Part shown: positions 27,607-36,005 of the stretch, one piece after another
How positions within the stretch are numbered: position 1 is the first letter of the stretch
How the letters are laid out: every line of letters starts with the position of its first letter
From: Aureisphaera sp963669405
GTDB lineage: Bacteria; Bacteroidota; Bacteroidia; Flavobacteriales; Flavobacteriaceae
Length of the DNA stretch: 64,000 nucleotides
Direction of reading: 5' to 3'
Assembly (NCBI GenBank): GCA_963669405.2
Contig: CAXXHF010000002.1
Location: 868,001-932,000 of the forward strand
Notes under the pieces: generated by a model
What the model saw: the letters and a program-made list of their open reading frames with translations, nothing else
Database searches by the model: none
Told to the model about the DNA's origin: nothing
Program-made: the position numbers and the translations under genes

Positions 27607-28707
27607 ATGCAAACCACACCTTCATTAGACACCTGGACTTCAGGGTTTTTACTGGCTGTAGCCTTAGGATTATTCTTATTTGTGCTACTGCTAACCAGTC
27701 AAAAAAAGAAGAACTTACCTATTGCTTTTTTAATTTTAGCATTTTCAGCCATTCTTTTTCAATACGTCCTATTTTGGACCCGATATGAAACTATATTCCC
27801 ATACTTGGTATTACTTCCTCCCTTCTGTTATTATTTAACAGGCCCCCTACTCTATTTGTATCTATTAAAGCTCTACAAAAAAGAAGTCTCTTTTAATTAC
27901 GGGTTGCATTTTTTACCTGCAGCCATTATGATCATTCCCAATGTGGTGCTTTGGATGAAATACCTAGGCCTTACCGAAAGTAGAATTGTCTTCTTAAAAC
28001 TTGCCCAACAACACTGGCTCATTGCAGGGCATATGCTTATTTACACTTTCTTGTTTTTTAGATTGGTGTATAAAAATACGGATATGAATTCTGAATTTTC
28101 CAAAGTACGAAATCGCTGGACACGTATTCTCTCTGGGCTTTATTTCCTATTTGTATTGGCTTACATTTCATATTATGTCCTAGTTAATTTTTCTTTTTTT
28201 AATGACCAATGGGATTATATGATTTCAATTATGATGAGTCTTAGCATATACACCATAGGATATTTCATATTCATGCAGCCCCAGATTTTTAATGGAGAGT
28301 TATATTCACATTTATTTCTTCCCATAAAAAACAAAAAGGAATCTTTTGAATCTTCCTTAATGAGTGAGCTTTTTGAAAAACTAACCCAACACATGGAAAG
28401 GGAGAAGCCTTTTATAGACAATGAACTTCGCTTAGTTCACCTTGCAGATCAATTGGGGTTTTCTACCCATTTACTATCCAAAGTCATCAACAAAAAAGCG
28501 GGCAAGAATTTTAATCAATTTGTAAACGAATACAGATTACTGGAAGCTCAAAGGTTGTTAAGCGAAGAGGATGATTACAGTGTAAAAAGCATCTATTTTG
28601 ATGTGGGTTTCAACAACAAAGCGACCTTTTATAATGCCTTCAAGAAAAAGTTCAACTGCACCCCTACTCAATATCGAAATGCACAAACAGAAGGTCTTAA
28701 AACTTAA
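27607..28707 (+). CDS. AraC-family regulator with N-terminal membrane domain
   Basis: A 366-residue protein with about seven hydrophobic helices in the first ~230 residues (LAVALGLFLFVLLL, LPIAFLILAFSAILF, YLVLLPPFCYYLTGPLLYLYLL and others), then an AraC-type double helix-turn-helix in the last ~100 residues (LRLVHLADQLGFSTHLLSKVINKKAGKNFNQFVNEYR … YFDVGFNNKATFYNAFKKKFNCTPTQYR). This 7TM-AraC type is common in Bacteroidota and probably couples a membrane signal to transcription. I use the ATG at 27607, since a TATCTTGA element lies just before it; an ATG at 27577 is possible. It precedes two secreted beta-propellers. Confidence 0.8.
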   Translation: MQTTPSLDTWTSGFLLAVALGLFLFVLLLTSQKKKNLPIAFLILAFSAILFQYVLFWTRYETIFPYLVLLPPFCYYLTGPLLYLYLLKLYKKEVSFNYGLHFLPAAIMIIPNVVLWMKYLGLTESRIVFLKLAQQHWLIAGHMLIYTFLFFRLVYKNTDMNSEFSKVRNRWTRILSGLYFLFVLAYISYYVLVNFSFFNDQWDYMISIMMSLSIYTIGYFIFMQPQIFNGELYSHLFLPIKNKKESFESSLMSELFEKLTQHMEREKPFIDNELRLVHLADQLGFSTHLLSKVINKKAGKNFNQFVNEYRLLEAQRLLSEEDDYSVKSIYFDVGFNNKATFYNAFKKKFNCTPTQYRNAQTEGLKT

Positions 28708-28791
28708 ATAAAGGGTTTACTATTATAAAATTGAACGGGTCATTTCATAGGAATACGGTACTTCGCCAGTATAAACTTTAAATCTAATCCT

Positions 28792-29925
28792 ATGAAAAAT
28801 TTAAAACTATTCTTTACACTTGCCCTTCTGTGCATCGTTAGCCCCTTCTTTGCGCAACAAGACTTTATTTATGTTAGTGATGCTGGTGGGTTTAATGCTC
28901 AGCCATGGCAAATTATACGATATGATATTGACGGCAGCAATCCTTTAACTATTGTAGACAATGATTTTTTTGTAGATAATGGTGTAGGTTGGCCACAGGA
29001 TATCGTTTTTCTGGAAAGCGACAACGTGATGCTTGTCTCTTGCTTGGTAGGTAACAGAATTACCAAGCATGATGCCAATACTGGTGCTTATCTTGGTGAC
29101 TTCGCCACTGTGGCTGGTGGTCCAACACGTATGAAGATTGGCCCCGACGATAAGCTATATGTAATTCAATGGAGTAATTCTATTAATCAAGTATTACGAT
29201 TCGAATTAGATGGTACTCCACTCGGTGAATATACTACAGAAGGGGTAACCCAAAGTATTGGTCTTGACTGGGATAGTGCTGGAAACATGTATGTTTCTTC
29301 TTATAACGGAGATAAAGTACATCAATACGATCCTTCAGGAAATTATATCGGGGAATATGTAAATACAGAATTGACCGGCCCTACGAACATTTGGTTTGAT
29401 GATAATGACAATTTATTAGTGCTGGACTGGAGCGCAGGAAATATTGAACAATTTGACGATACTCCCACTTATGTTGGTGAGTTTGCTGGTGGATTGCCTC
29501 AAGTAGAAGGCATTGCTATATTACCTAATGGTAACATTTTGGTAGGACATGGTGGTAATGCGAGTATTGATCAATTTCAACCGGATGGAACTTCCCTAGG
29601 AAGTCTAGTTCCAAGTGGTTCCGGTGGGTTACAACAGCCTAATGCCGTTATTATTAGAGAAAATGTTATTGCTGGTATAGAAGATGTAGAACTAAAAAAA
29701 GTAAAAGTAGCCCCAACCATGGGAAACGAATTCCAGATAAGAACTGAAAATGCTCCAATTAAAAAGATGGAGATTATCAGTATGGAAGGAAAGAAAATAA
29801 CAGAACTACCTATTTCAGATACCATAACTTGGAATGCATCTTCTGTAGCAGAAGGAATCTATTTCTTAGTGTTTACTTTAGAAAGCAACAAAAAAGGAAC
29901 TCGAAAAATTGTTGTAAAAAGATAA
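28792..29925 (+). CDS. Secreted NHL/Vgb-like beta-propeller with T9SS sorting domain
   Basis: A 377-residue protein. The signal peptide is about 1-21 (ending FFAQQ). About five or six propeller-like repeats follow, with the recurring pattern GPTRMKIGPDDKLYVIQW, GLDWDSAGNMYVSSYNGD and GPTNIWFDDNDNLLVLDW. A C-terminal T9SS domain ends the protein (VAPTMGNEFQIRTENAPI … AEGIYFLVFTLESNKKG). It is probably exported to the surface. It is a tandem paralogue of the next gene, with the same domain order. Confidence 0.82.
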   Translation: MKNLKLFFTLALLCIVSPFFAQQDFIYVSDAGGFNAQPWQIIRYDIDGSNPLTIVDNDFFVDNGVGWPQDIVFLESDNVMLVSCLVGNRITKHDANTGAYLGDFATVAGGPTRMKIGPDDKLYVIQWSNSINQVLRFELDGTPLGEYTTEGVTQSIGLDWDSAGNMYVSSYNGDKVHQYDPSGNYIGEYVNTELTGPTNIWFDDNDNLLVLDWSAGNIEQFDDTPTYVGEFAGGLPQVEGIAILPNGNILVGHGGNASIDQFQPDGTSLGSLVPSGSGGLQQPNAVIIRENVIAGIEDVELKKVKVAPTMGNEFQIRTENAPIKKMEIISMEGKKITELPISDTITWNASSVAEGIYFLVFTLESNKKGTRKIVVKR

Positions 29926-30050
29926 ACTGACAGTAGCATATATCCATTTAAAGTTGTGTTATATGTTCCTGTAAGACATTGTCGGGTTTACCTCTTGTTT
30001 CTTGAAGAAGTTTTACATTGATGCTCACTTAAGAACTAAAAAACCATGCT

Positions 30051-31160
30051 ATGAAAAAGATTACTTTACTAATATTCTTATGTTGCATCTGTCTACCTGT
30101 TTTTTCACAAATAGAGGTAGAAGTATATGCCAGTGATAGAGGAAACAATGCAGTGAATAAATACGACATCGATGGAAACTTTATCGAAGTATTTATAGAT
30201 TCCAATTCTGGGGGGCTTTCCAACCCCCAGGATATAGTTTTTCATCCAGATGGGACTGTACTTATCTCTGGCTTTTTAAACAATGCTATTCTACAATACC
30301 ATGGTGAAACCGGTGATTATTTGGGAGAGTTTTCTACAGGATACAGTATCCAAGGAGCCACACGGATGGAATTGAAGGAAGATAACCTTATTTACGTATT
30401 ACAATGGAGTGGTAATTTTAAAACCCTTCGGTTTGACCTTAACGGAAATTTTGTGGATGAATACACCAATGTTGGAGTTTTTCAATCCATAGGGATTGAC
30501 TGGGACACCAACGATAATATGTATGTATCTACATGGGCCAATGGCTCTAACGGAAATGTACAGGTATTCGATGCAAATGGTGATATCATGGGTATTTTTG
30601 GAGATACGGCCCTATTGGCAGGCCCTACCAATATTTGGTTTACCGATGACAATGAATTATGGGTACTGGACTATAATGCAAATAGGGTATCCCGTTTTGA
30701 CGAAAACGGAGCACTCATCGACCATATCATTACAGGGGTGGCAAATCCAGAAGGTTTTGATTACCTACCCAATGGTAATTTGTTGATTTCTGAAAGAGGC
30801 GGTAATAAGATTACTGAATTTACTGCTGATGGCACCCTCATTGGAAGATGGGATAATGGAGGTAGTTTGAATACTCCTAATTTTGTTAGGGTTAGGGAAC
30901 CCATTTTAGGAGTCACAGATAATTCTTTGCTAGCTCAGATTTTGGTTCCAACAGCTGGGACTCATTTTCAGATATCACCTAAGATTGCAGAAAAATTCCA
31001 GAAACTCTCAGTATTTTCTATAAGTGGAACCTTGATAGACACCATAGACCCCTCTAAATCAGCATTATGGAATGCATCTAGTCTCGCCAAAGGAATGTAT
31101 GTTGTTAAGGCTGTCAACTCTGAAGGAACTGTATTAACTCAAAAACTATTGGTAAACTGA
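30051..31160 (+). CDS. Secreted NHL/Vgb-like beta-propeller with T9SS sorting domain (tandem paralogue)
   Basis: A 369-residue protein with a signal peptide (about 1-19, ending VFSQ), repeats such as GIDWDTNDNMYVSTWANG, GPTNIWFTDDNELWVLDYNANR and FDYLPNGNLLISERGGN, and a C-terminal T9SS-like domain (LVPTAGTHFQISPKI … LAKGMYVVKAVN). It aligns end to end with the preceding gene, so the pair arose by duplication. It has an independent leader of about 125 bp and its own terminator. Confidence 0.82.
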   Translation: MKKITLLIFLCCICLPVFSQIEVEVYASDRGNNAVNKYDIDGNFIEVFIDSNSGGLSNPQDIVFHPDGTVLISGFLNNAILQYHGETGDYLGEFSTGYSIQGATRMELKEDNLIYVLQWSGNFKTLRFDLNGNFVDEYTNVGVFQSIGIDWDTNDNMYVSTWANGSNGNVQVFDANGDIMGIFGDTALLAGPTNIWFTDDNELWVLDYNANRVSRFDENGALIDHIITGVANPEGFDYLPNGNLLISERGGNKITEFTADGTLIGRWDNGGSLNTPNFVRVREPILGVTDNSLLAQILVPTAGTHFQISPKIAEKFQKLSVFSISGTLIDTIDPSKSALWNASSLAKGMYVVKAVNSEGTVLTQKLLVN

Positions 31161-31190
31161 TTCCAGATTACTAAGTTTTTGTTTATGTGT

Positions 31191-31228
31191 GCCCATTACT
31201 GCATAGCAGTAATGGGCTTATTCTTTTT
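31191..31228 (+). terminator. Terminator after the propeller gene
   Basis: Perfect 12-bp stem GCCCATTACTGC / GCAGTAATGGGC with loop ATA, followed by a T-rich stretch. Confidence 0.85.
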
Positions 31229-31278
31229 AGACACTTATAAATCTTGCAAAATCTCAAGGCAAAACCTTATTTTTAGGC

Positions 31279-32244
31279 ATGCAAAAAAAATTGGATGTAG
31301 TAATCGTTGGTGGTGGTCCTATTGGGATTGCCTGTGCGTTAGAATGCAAAAAGAAGAATCTCAACTACGTGGTTCTAGAAAAGGGAGCCCTTTGCAATTC
31401 GTTATACAATTATCCGCTGAATATGACCTTTTTTTCTACTTCAGAGAAATTAGAAATAGACAACATTCCTTTCATAAGTCATCAAGCAAAACCTAACAGA
31501 AATGAAGCGTTGGAGTATTACCGAAGGGTAGCAACTTCAAATAACCTTCGCATCCATTTATTTGAAAAAGTAACAACTGTAAAAAAGGAAGGCGAGCTTT
31601 TTTATATTCAATCAAATAAAGACCAATACATTGCCTCAAACCTAATAATTTGTACTGGTTTCTATGACATTCCTAAACTATTGAATGTTCCAGGGGAAGA
31701 GCTACCCAAGGTCTCTCACTATTTTAAAGAAGCACATCCATATGTCATGAAGAAAACAATGGTAGTTGGCGCCAGCAATAGTGCTGTAGATGCAGCACTG
31801 GAAATCTGGAGAAAAGGTGGTGATGTCACTATGATAGTACGAGGACCTCAAATAGGTGAAAGGGTTAAATACTGGGTACGGCCAGATATTGACAATAGAA
31901 TAAAAGAAGGAAGTATCAAAGCTCTTTTTAATACCGAAATCACTTCTATTAAAGAGCAACAAGTTACCCTAAAGACCCCAGGAGGTTTATTAGAATTGGA
32001 GAATGACTTTGTCCTAGCGTTAACCGGTTATCTGCCAAATTTCAAATTTCTGGAATCGTTGGGTGTAGAATTGAAAGGTGAAAAGAATGTCCCTAACTAC
32101 AACGAAAACACTATGGAAAGCAATGTAAAGGGATTATATCTTGCAGGTGTAGTTTGTGGTGGTACTGAGACTCATAAATGGTTTATTGAAAACTCAAGAA
32201 TACATGCCAAAATAATCACCAATGCTATTGTTGAAGGAGCTTAG
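31279..32244 (+). CDS. ypdA: YpdA-family FAD/NAD(P)H oxidoreductase (putative bacillithiol disulfide reductase)
   Basis: A 321-residue two-dinucleotide-fold flavoprotein of the thioredoxin-reductase superfamily without the redox CxxC. Visible features are the FAD motif VVIVGGGPIGIAC, the NADPH-binding VVGASNSAVDAALEIWRKG, and the C-terminal GLYLAGVVCGGTETHKWFIENSR that is typical of YpdA. The family reduces bacillithiol disulfide; whether this organism makes bacillithiol is not shown here. Its last 4 bp overlap the convergent mtfA gene. Confidence 0.85.
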   Translation: MQKKLDVVIVGGGPIGIACALECKKKNLNYVVLEKGALCNSLYNYPLNMTFFSTSEKLEIDNIPFISHQAKPNRNEALEYYRRVATSNNLRIHLFEKVTTVKKEGELFYIQSNKDQYIASNLIICTGFYDIPKLLNVPGEELPKVSHYFKEAHPYVMKKTMVVGASNSAVDAALEIWRKGGDVTMIVRGPQIGERVKYWVRPDIDNRIKEGSIKALFNTEITSIKEQQVTLKTPGGLLELENDFVLALTGYLPNFKFLESLGVELKGEKNVPNYNENTMESNVKGLYLAGVVCGGTETHKWFIENSRIHAKIITNAIVEGA

Positions 32245-33074
32245 TAACCTGCAAACCTAAAGTTCAATAGCTTTTGTGTATAAGAGTATAGCTGCGGAAA
32301 ATGCTTTTTGAACTCATTAGGGGATTCTATAAAATACTCTGAAAGAACCGCCATAAATTCGTATTGATTGGTAAAAGCGTATGATCTAAAATAACGGGTA
32401 TCATCCAATTTCTCCTTTACCTCTTTTTGAGTAAGACGTCTCAATATATTCTGGAATTGTTTGGCAAATCGAGTAGAGTCCAAATCCCTGCTTTTTCTTG
32501 CTTCCAACTGCATGGCGTGCATAAACTCATGAATACCCAAATTACGATTATCATTAGGGATTTTATGCCCTTGCTCAAAATCTTCCCATGATAACACCAA
32601 AGCTTTCCCTTTAGGGTTGAATTCACCTATATGCATGGCATCGTTCATGGTGCTGTAAAACTCACCTGGATAGATTAGAATATGCTGAATGAGTCCATAA
32701 TCGAAGTTTTTTCTTCCAAAACTCAGCATACAACCTACTGCAGAAATAAGTAATTTCATTCTATCGGTTACTTCCAAGCCATCCCGCCCCACAAAATTCT
32801 TTTCCTTTATGAAAGCTGCAATCCTATGTTGAAACTGTCTTTTCTCTTTTTTGGAGAGTCTATTGTAGAATGAAAATTCCTTTTCAAGAATAGTTTCTTG
32901 AGATGGTTTCAACTTCCTGTAAATAAAATAATGTCTATACAAAGGCCTGTCATAGGCACTAGCGTACCAATTTTCGAACACTCTAAATAAGAAAAACACA
33001 AACCCAAGCAATACTATGGCATATGCATAAGGAGCCAACCACGGAGCATTTTCTTCGGCTTGTAGTAGTAACAT
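32241..33074 (-). CDS. MtfA-family zinc-dependent peptidase
   Basis: A 277-residue protein. An N-terminal membrane helix (about 15-38, YAYAIVLLGFVFFLFRVF) precedes a zincin domain with the motif HEFMHAMQ, a typical HExxH zinc site, and the second-ligand region YEFMAVLSEYFIESPNEFK. E. coli MtfA (titration factor A) is a soluble relative linked to Mlc control of glucose uptake; that role is not assured here. The membrane helix is a difference from the E. coli protein. Confidence 0.8.
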   Translation of the reverse strand: MLLLQAEENAPWLAPYAYAIVLLGFVFFLFRVFENWYASAYDRPLYRHYFIYRKLKPSQETILEKEFSFYNRLSKKEKRQFQHRIAAFIKEKNFVGRDGLEVTDRMKLLISAVGCMLSFGRKNFDYGLIQHILIYPGEFYSTMNDAMHIGEFNPKGKALVLSWEDFEQGHKIPNDNRNLGIHEFMHAMQLEARKSRDLDSTRFAKQFQNILRRLTQKEVKEKLDDTRYFRSYAFTNQYEFMAVLSEYFIESPNEFKKHFPQLYSYTQKLLNFRFAGY

Positions 33075-33171
33075 CTTCTCGATTTGGAAGGGGAAGATAG
33101 CGATTATTTTACTAAACCCCAGTAATTTAGTATAGTTAACGAAAGAAGATGCATTAAAGTATACGAACTAA

Positions 33172-33879
33172 CTAATCACTATTAAGTATGCTTAAAACAT
33201 ACCAAAAAAGTAACATTAAGGATGCAAAAAGACCTAAAGAAGCTGCTACATATTGATCTTCTTCGTACTTGTGTATCATGTTTGATGTTTGGTACAAAAT
33301 AGATCCTCCGGCCAATACAACCATTCCAACACTAAAAATCAATCCTAAATTAAATCCAAAAAGTGTTCCTGCTATAATGAGACCAATAGCTATAAAACCA
33401 CCTATCATTAAAGCCGACTTTAGAAAGGAGAAATCTTTCTTTGTGATAAAAACAATGGCAGACAATCCCATAAATAAAGACAACGTAATAATGGCAGCTT
33501 GGTTTATAATTCCAAATCCTCCTTCACCGGCATATGCCATAGCAATAAAAATGAGTGGAATAAAAATAAAAGCCTCTGCAATTACATAAAGCAATAGCCC
33601 TATGTATTGTTGATTTTTATCATGAGACTTCATTGCCATTTTTTCTGCATAGTTCGTCATTAACATAAATCCACCCAATGTAAGCAACCACAGAGATCCT
33701 TGCGTTAAGGATAAGGCAAATTCTACCACCACAGGGATTCTAAAAAATATTGTTTCTACTACTATAAACAATAATACTGCCAAGGCCAAATGGGTATAGG
33801 TCTTACGATAAAAGGAAGCTCTGGCCTCGGTATGTAGTTCTCCAACTTTAGGTATTTCTGTGGATTGTATTTCGTTCAT
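33172..33879 (-). CDS. Bax inhibitor-1/YccA family membrane protein
   Basis: A 235-residue integral membrane protein with about seven hydrophobic helices, the family norm. Family features include YRKTYTHLALAVLLFIV near the N-terminus and the C-terminal VGMVVLAGGSILYQTSNMIHKYEEDQYVAASLGLFASLMLLFWYVLSILN, where the conserved di-Asp-type loop would be. Bacterial members are linked to membrane proteostasis (YccA inhibits FtsH) or calcium leak. It stands alone. Confidence 0.85.
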   Translation of the reverse strand: MNEIQSTEIPKVGELHTEARASFYRKTYTHLALAVLLFIVVETIFFRIPVVVEFALSLTQGSLWLLTLGGFMLMTNYAEKMAMKSHDKNQQYIGLLLYVIAEAFIFIPLIFIAMAYAGEGGFGIINQAAIITLSLFMGLSAIVFITKKDFSFLKSALMIGGFIAIGLIIAGTLFGFNLGLIFSVGMVVLAGGSILYQTSNMIHKYEEDQYVAASLGLFASLMLLFWYVLSILNSD

Positions 33880-33921
33880 ATTTGAAAATTTTTGGTGAAT
33901 TTTTGTCTTTTAAAACTACAA

Positions 33922-34455
33922 TTATTTTTTGGAAGATTCTCCTTTAAAATGTTGGGAAGTATTCTTAAACAATACATTGAATGTTGTTAAACTCCCATAA
34001 CAACGAGTAATGTACTGTTGTAGATCTATCTTATCCTGATCATCTAAAACTTTACTAGAATTTATCTTTTGTTCCATAACTCGCAGACGATCCCGTAACA
34101 TCACAATTTTATGAAAAAAAGTGTCAATAGGGATTTCCTTATTAGTCAAATTAGAATCTTTGGGCTGCAAGATGATGGTTCCTCCTTTATACTTATCTGC
34201 AATTGGAACAATTTCACTAGCATCGCTCCATTTTTTAAGAATGGACCGGAGACTACTTTCTACTTCGAAAAAACTTACGGTGTCCAGATCGTCATCAGAA
34301 GCCTCAATAACTTCAAAATCATCATTCAACTCAATAGTCTCCAACCCACTATCTATGAATGTAACCCAATACATTTTGGAGTCTACATTGGTAACAACAC
34401 CTTTACCATATTCAGGGTGATTTATTCTAGAGCCTATTCCTAATATCTTATCCAT
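33922..34455 (-). CDS. Conserved protein with N-terminal Tudor/SH3-like segment
   Basis: A 177-residue protein starting at ATG 34455 (MDKILGIGSRINHPEYGKGVV); a longer open frame upstream adds no conserved sequence. Residues 1-55 (NHPEYGKGVVTNVDSKMYWVTFIDSGLETIEL) resemble the small beta-barrel found at the ends of UvrD/PcrA-type helicases. The rest is helical (SFFEVESSLRSILKKW, FFHKIVMLRDRLRVMEQKI). Relatives occur in flavobacteria, from memory. Function unknown. Confidence 0.65.
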   Translation of the reverse strand: MDKILGIGSRINHPEYGKGVVTNVDSKMYWVTFIDSGLETIELNDDFEVIEASDDDLDTVSFFEVESSLRSILKKWSDASEIVPIADKYKGGTIILQPKDSNLTNKEIPIDTFFHKIVMLRDRLRVMEQKINSSKVLDDQDKIDLQQYITRCYGSLTTFNVLFKNTSQHFKGESSKK

Positions 34456-34630
34456 AAGTGCTAAAATTTTTTGGAAAGATACTAAGTAATTGGATTTTGA
34501 TTGCAATGAAAAAATGAAATCCAACAAAAATATTGAAGAAAAATTCAGTTGGATTTTTTAAATGCCCGTAGGCTAAAAAATGGGCTTTACGTCTCTTACA
34601 TATAAAATCAATAGTACTTTCAATTCCTAT

Positions 34631-34771
34631 CTAGCAATCACTACAGTTCGTGTCATCATCCAAAATAATCAATGGCTGGCCATCATCTAAATTAGAAGTT
34701 TGCGTACCATCCGGCGAGGATACAAAGAGGCTAAACAAGGTGTACAGTAAAACTAAAACGGGTCCAAACAT
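34631..34771 (-). CDS. Small membrane protein, 46 residues, with Cys-x-x-Cys tail
   Basis: An ATG at 34771 opens a 46-residue frame ending at 34631. The first ~18 residues are hydrophobic (GPVLVLLYTLFSLFVSS), followed by an acidic tail (LDDGQPLIILDDDTNCSDC) that ends the protein. The clear hydrophobic/acidic split, and its fit in a 254-bp gap between genes on the same strand, argue that it is real. It lies 9 bp after the next upstream gene, so it may be co-transcribed. Function unknown. Confidence 0.5.
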   Translation of the reverse strand: MFGPVLVLLYTLFSLFVSSPDGTQTSNLDDGQPLIILDDDTNCSDC

Positions 34772-34780
34772 AATGATCTT

Positions 34781-35146
34781 TTATTTATCTAAGTTTTTCA
34801 ATTTTCTTTCTTCATTTATTTCTCCTTCAATATTGTAATATGCAATGATTCTCTTAATTAAATTATCCTTAAACAGATACCATTCACTAACCTCCAAACG
34901 GAACTCTCCCTTAATTCCTGTATACCGAACACAGGCACTATCTTCACTAAATAATTCTTCATGAATATCGAAACGATGCCCCAAGAACTTATCTTTGTTC
35001 GTTTCAACTAAATTTAGATAAGTTTCTTTTCCGTTAATGGTTCCATAGGGACTAACATGTACAAAATCTTCTGTAACAGGAATGTTGTGAAAATCTCCCT
35101 CTTCCCATACTTTAAACCATTTTTTTACAATTTCCTGAGGTTTCAA
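34781..35146 (-). CDS. SnoaL-like / NTF2-fold protein
   Basis: A 121-residue protein with features of the SnoaL-like NTF2 fold: an N-terminal helix (IVKKWFKVWEEGDF), VTEDFVHVSPYGTINGKETYLNLV and an aromatic-rich sheet (YTGIKGEFRLEVSEWYLFKDNLIKRIIAYYNI). The fold covers enzymes and binding proteins; nothing narrows the role here. It may form a short unit with the small gene at 34631. Confidence 0.7.
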   Translation of the reverse strand: MKPQEIVKKWFKVWEEGDFHNIPVTEDFVHVSPYGTINGKETYLNLVETNKDKFLGHRFDIHEELFSEDSACVRYTGIKGEFRLEVSEWYLFKDNLIKRIIAYYNIEGEINEERKLKNLDK

Positions 35147-35296
35147 GATTGATTTTTTTATCGTTTGAATTCTAATTAAATATAGGAATTCTAACTGAAC
35201 TCACCTTCGGCAATTCTAAGAATCATGGGGTATTCTCATTACAACCATCTTTGTAAATAGAAAATCACAAATGCCTATATGTTTCCCCTGTAAAAT

Positions 35297-35325
35297 AAAA
35301 AATCCACACCTATGTGTGGATTTTC
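35297..35325 (-). terminator. Terminator downstream of tRNA-Arg
   Basis: 11-bp stem AAAATCCACAC / GTGTGGATTTT with loop CTAT. On the minus strand it comes just after the tRNA and ends in a T run. Confidence 0.8.
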
Positions 35326-35334
35326 TTCTTGTAG

Positions 35335-35408
35335 TGACCCCGGGAGGATTCGAACCCCCAACCCTCAGAGCCGAAATCTGATATTCTATCCAGTTGAACT
35401 ACGGGGCC
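35335..35408 (-). tRNA. tRNA-Arg (anticodon TCG)
   Basis: The minus strand folds into a full cloverleaf of 74 nt. The acceptor GGCCCCG pairs with CGGGGTC, the D-stem is GTTC/GAAT, the anticodon stem TCAGA/TCTGA encloses TTTCGGC (anticodon TCG), and the T-arm has GGGGG/CCTCC around TTCGAAT. CCA is not encoded. No integrase or repeated tRNA end lies nearby. Confidence 0.95.
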
Positions 35409-35419
35409 TATATATTGGC

Positions 35420-35869
35420 TTATGCCAATCTTTGTTTTACTATTGTGGAGATCGTTTTTCCGTCCGCCTTACCCATCAATTTCCCATTGGCCATTCCCAT
35501 CACTTTCCCCATATCTTTCATAGAAGAAGCTCCAGTTTCAGCAATAATAGCATCTACTACTTTTGCAACTTCATCTTCGCTTAATTGTTCTGGTAAAAAT
35601 TGTTCAATGATGGCTGCTTGTGCTACCTCGGGACCTGCTAGATCTTCACGTCCTTGCTCTGTAAAAATAGTAGCACTATCCTTACGTTGCTTTACCAATT
35701 TCTGTAACAATTTAATTTCTTGATCTTCTGAAAGTTCGGTTTTAGCTCCACTTTCTGTCTGAGCCAACAATAATGCGCTTTTTACAGCACGCAGGGATTC
35801 CAAGGCCGTTGCATCCTTCTCTTTCATAGCCGTCTTCATGGCTTCCATAATCTGCTGTTGTAGACTCAT
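35420..35869 (-). CDS. yqeY: GatB/YqeY domain protein
   Basis: A 149-residue protein, the usual size for YqeY, related to the tail domain of the GatB amidotransferase subunit. Characteristic segments are AMKEKDATALESLRAVKSAL, ELSEDQEIKLLQKLVKQRKDS and the C-terminal GKVMGMANGKLMGKADGKTISTIVKQ. Its role is unknown, perhaps tRNA-related. It starts at the ATG at 35869, 11 bp upstream of the tRNA-Arg gene on the same strand. In flavobacteria it is often, from memory, found next to ftsZ; here three kb of other genes lie between them. Confidence 0.9.
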   Translation of the reverse strand: MSLQQQIMEAMKTAMKEKDATALESLRAVKSALLLAQTESGAKTELSEDQEIKLLQKLVKQRKDSATIFTEQGREDLAGPEVAQAAIIEQFLPEQLSEDEVAKVVDAIIAETGASSMKDMGKVMGMANGKLMGKADGKTISTIVKQRLA

Positions 35870-36005
35870 ATTTACTAAATTAAAACAGACCGCGAAGATA
35901 CAATATATTTTGCTTTTTCCTTTAAAACAATTATCTCAAATAAATTGAACTTGGATTGAATTGTTTACTTTTTAATCCATATTTTAGACTTCAAAATCAT
36001 CTATA

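Noticed and set aside
35335..35408. tRNA-Arg as an integration site for a mobile element
   Set aside because: No integrase, no repeated tRNA 3' end and no shift in composition next to it.
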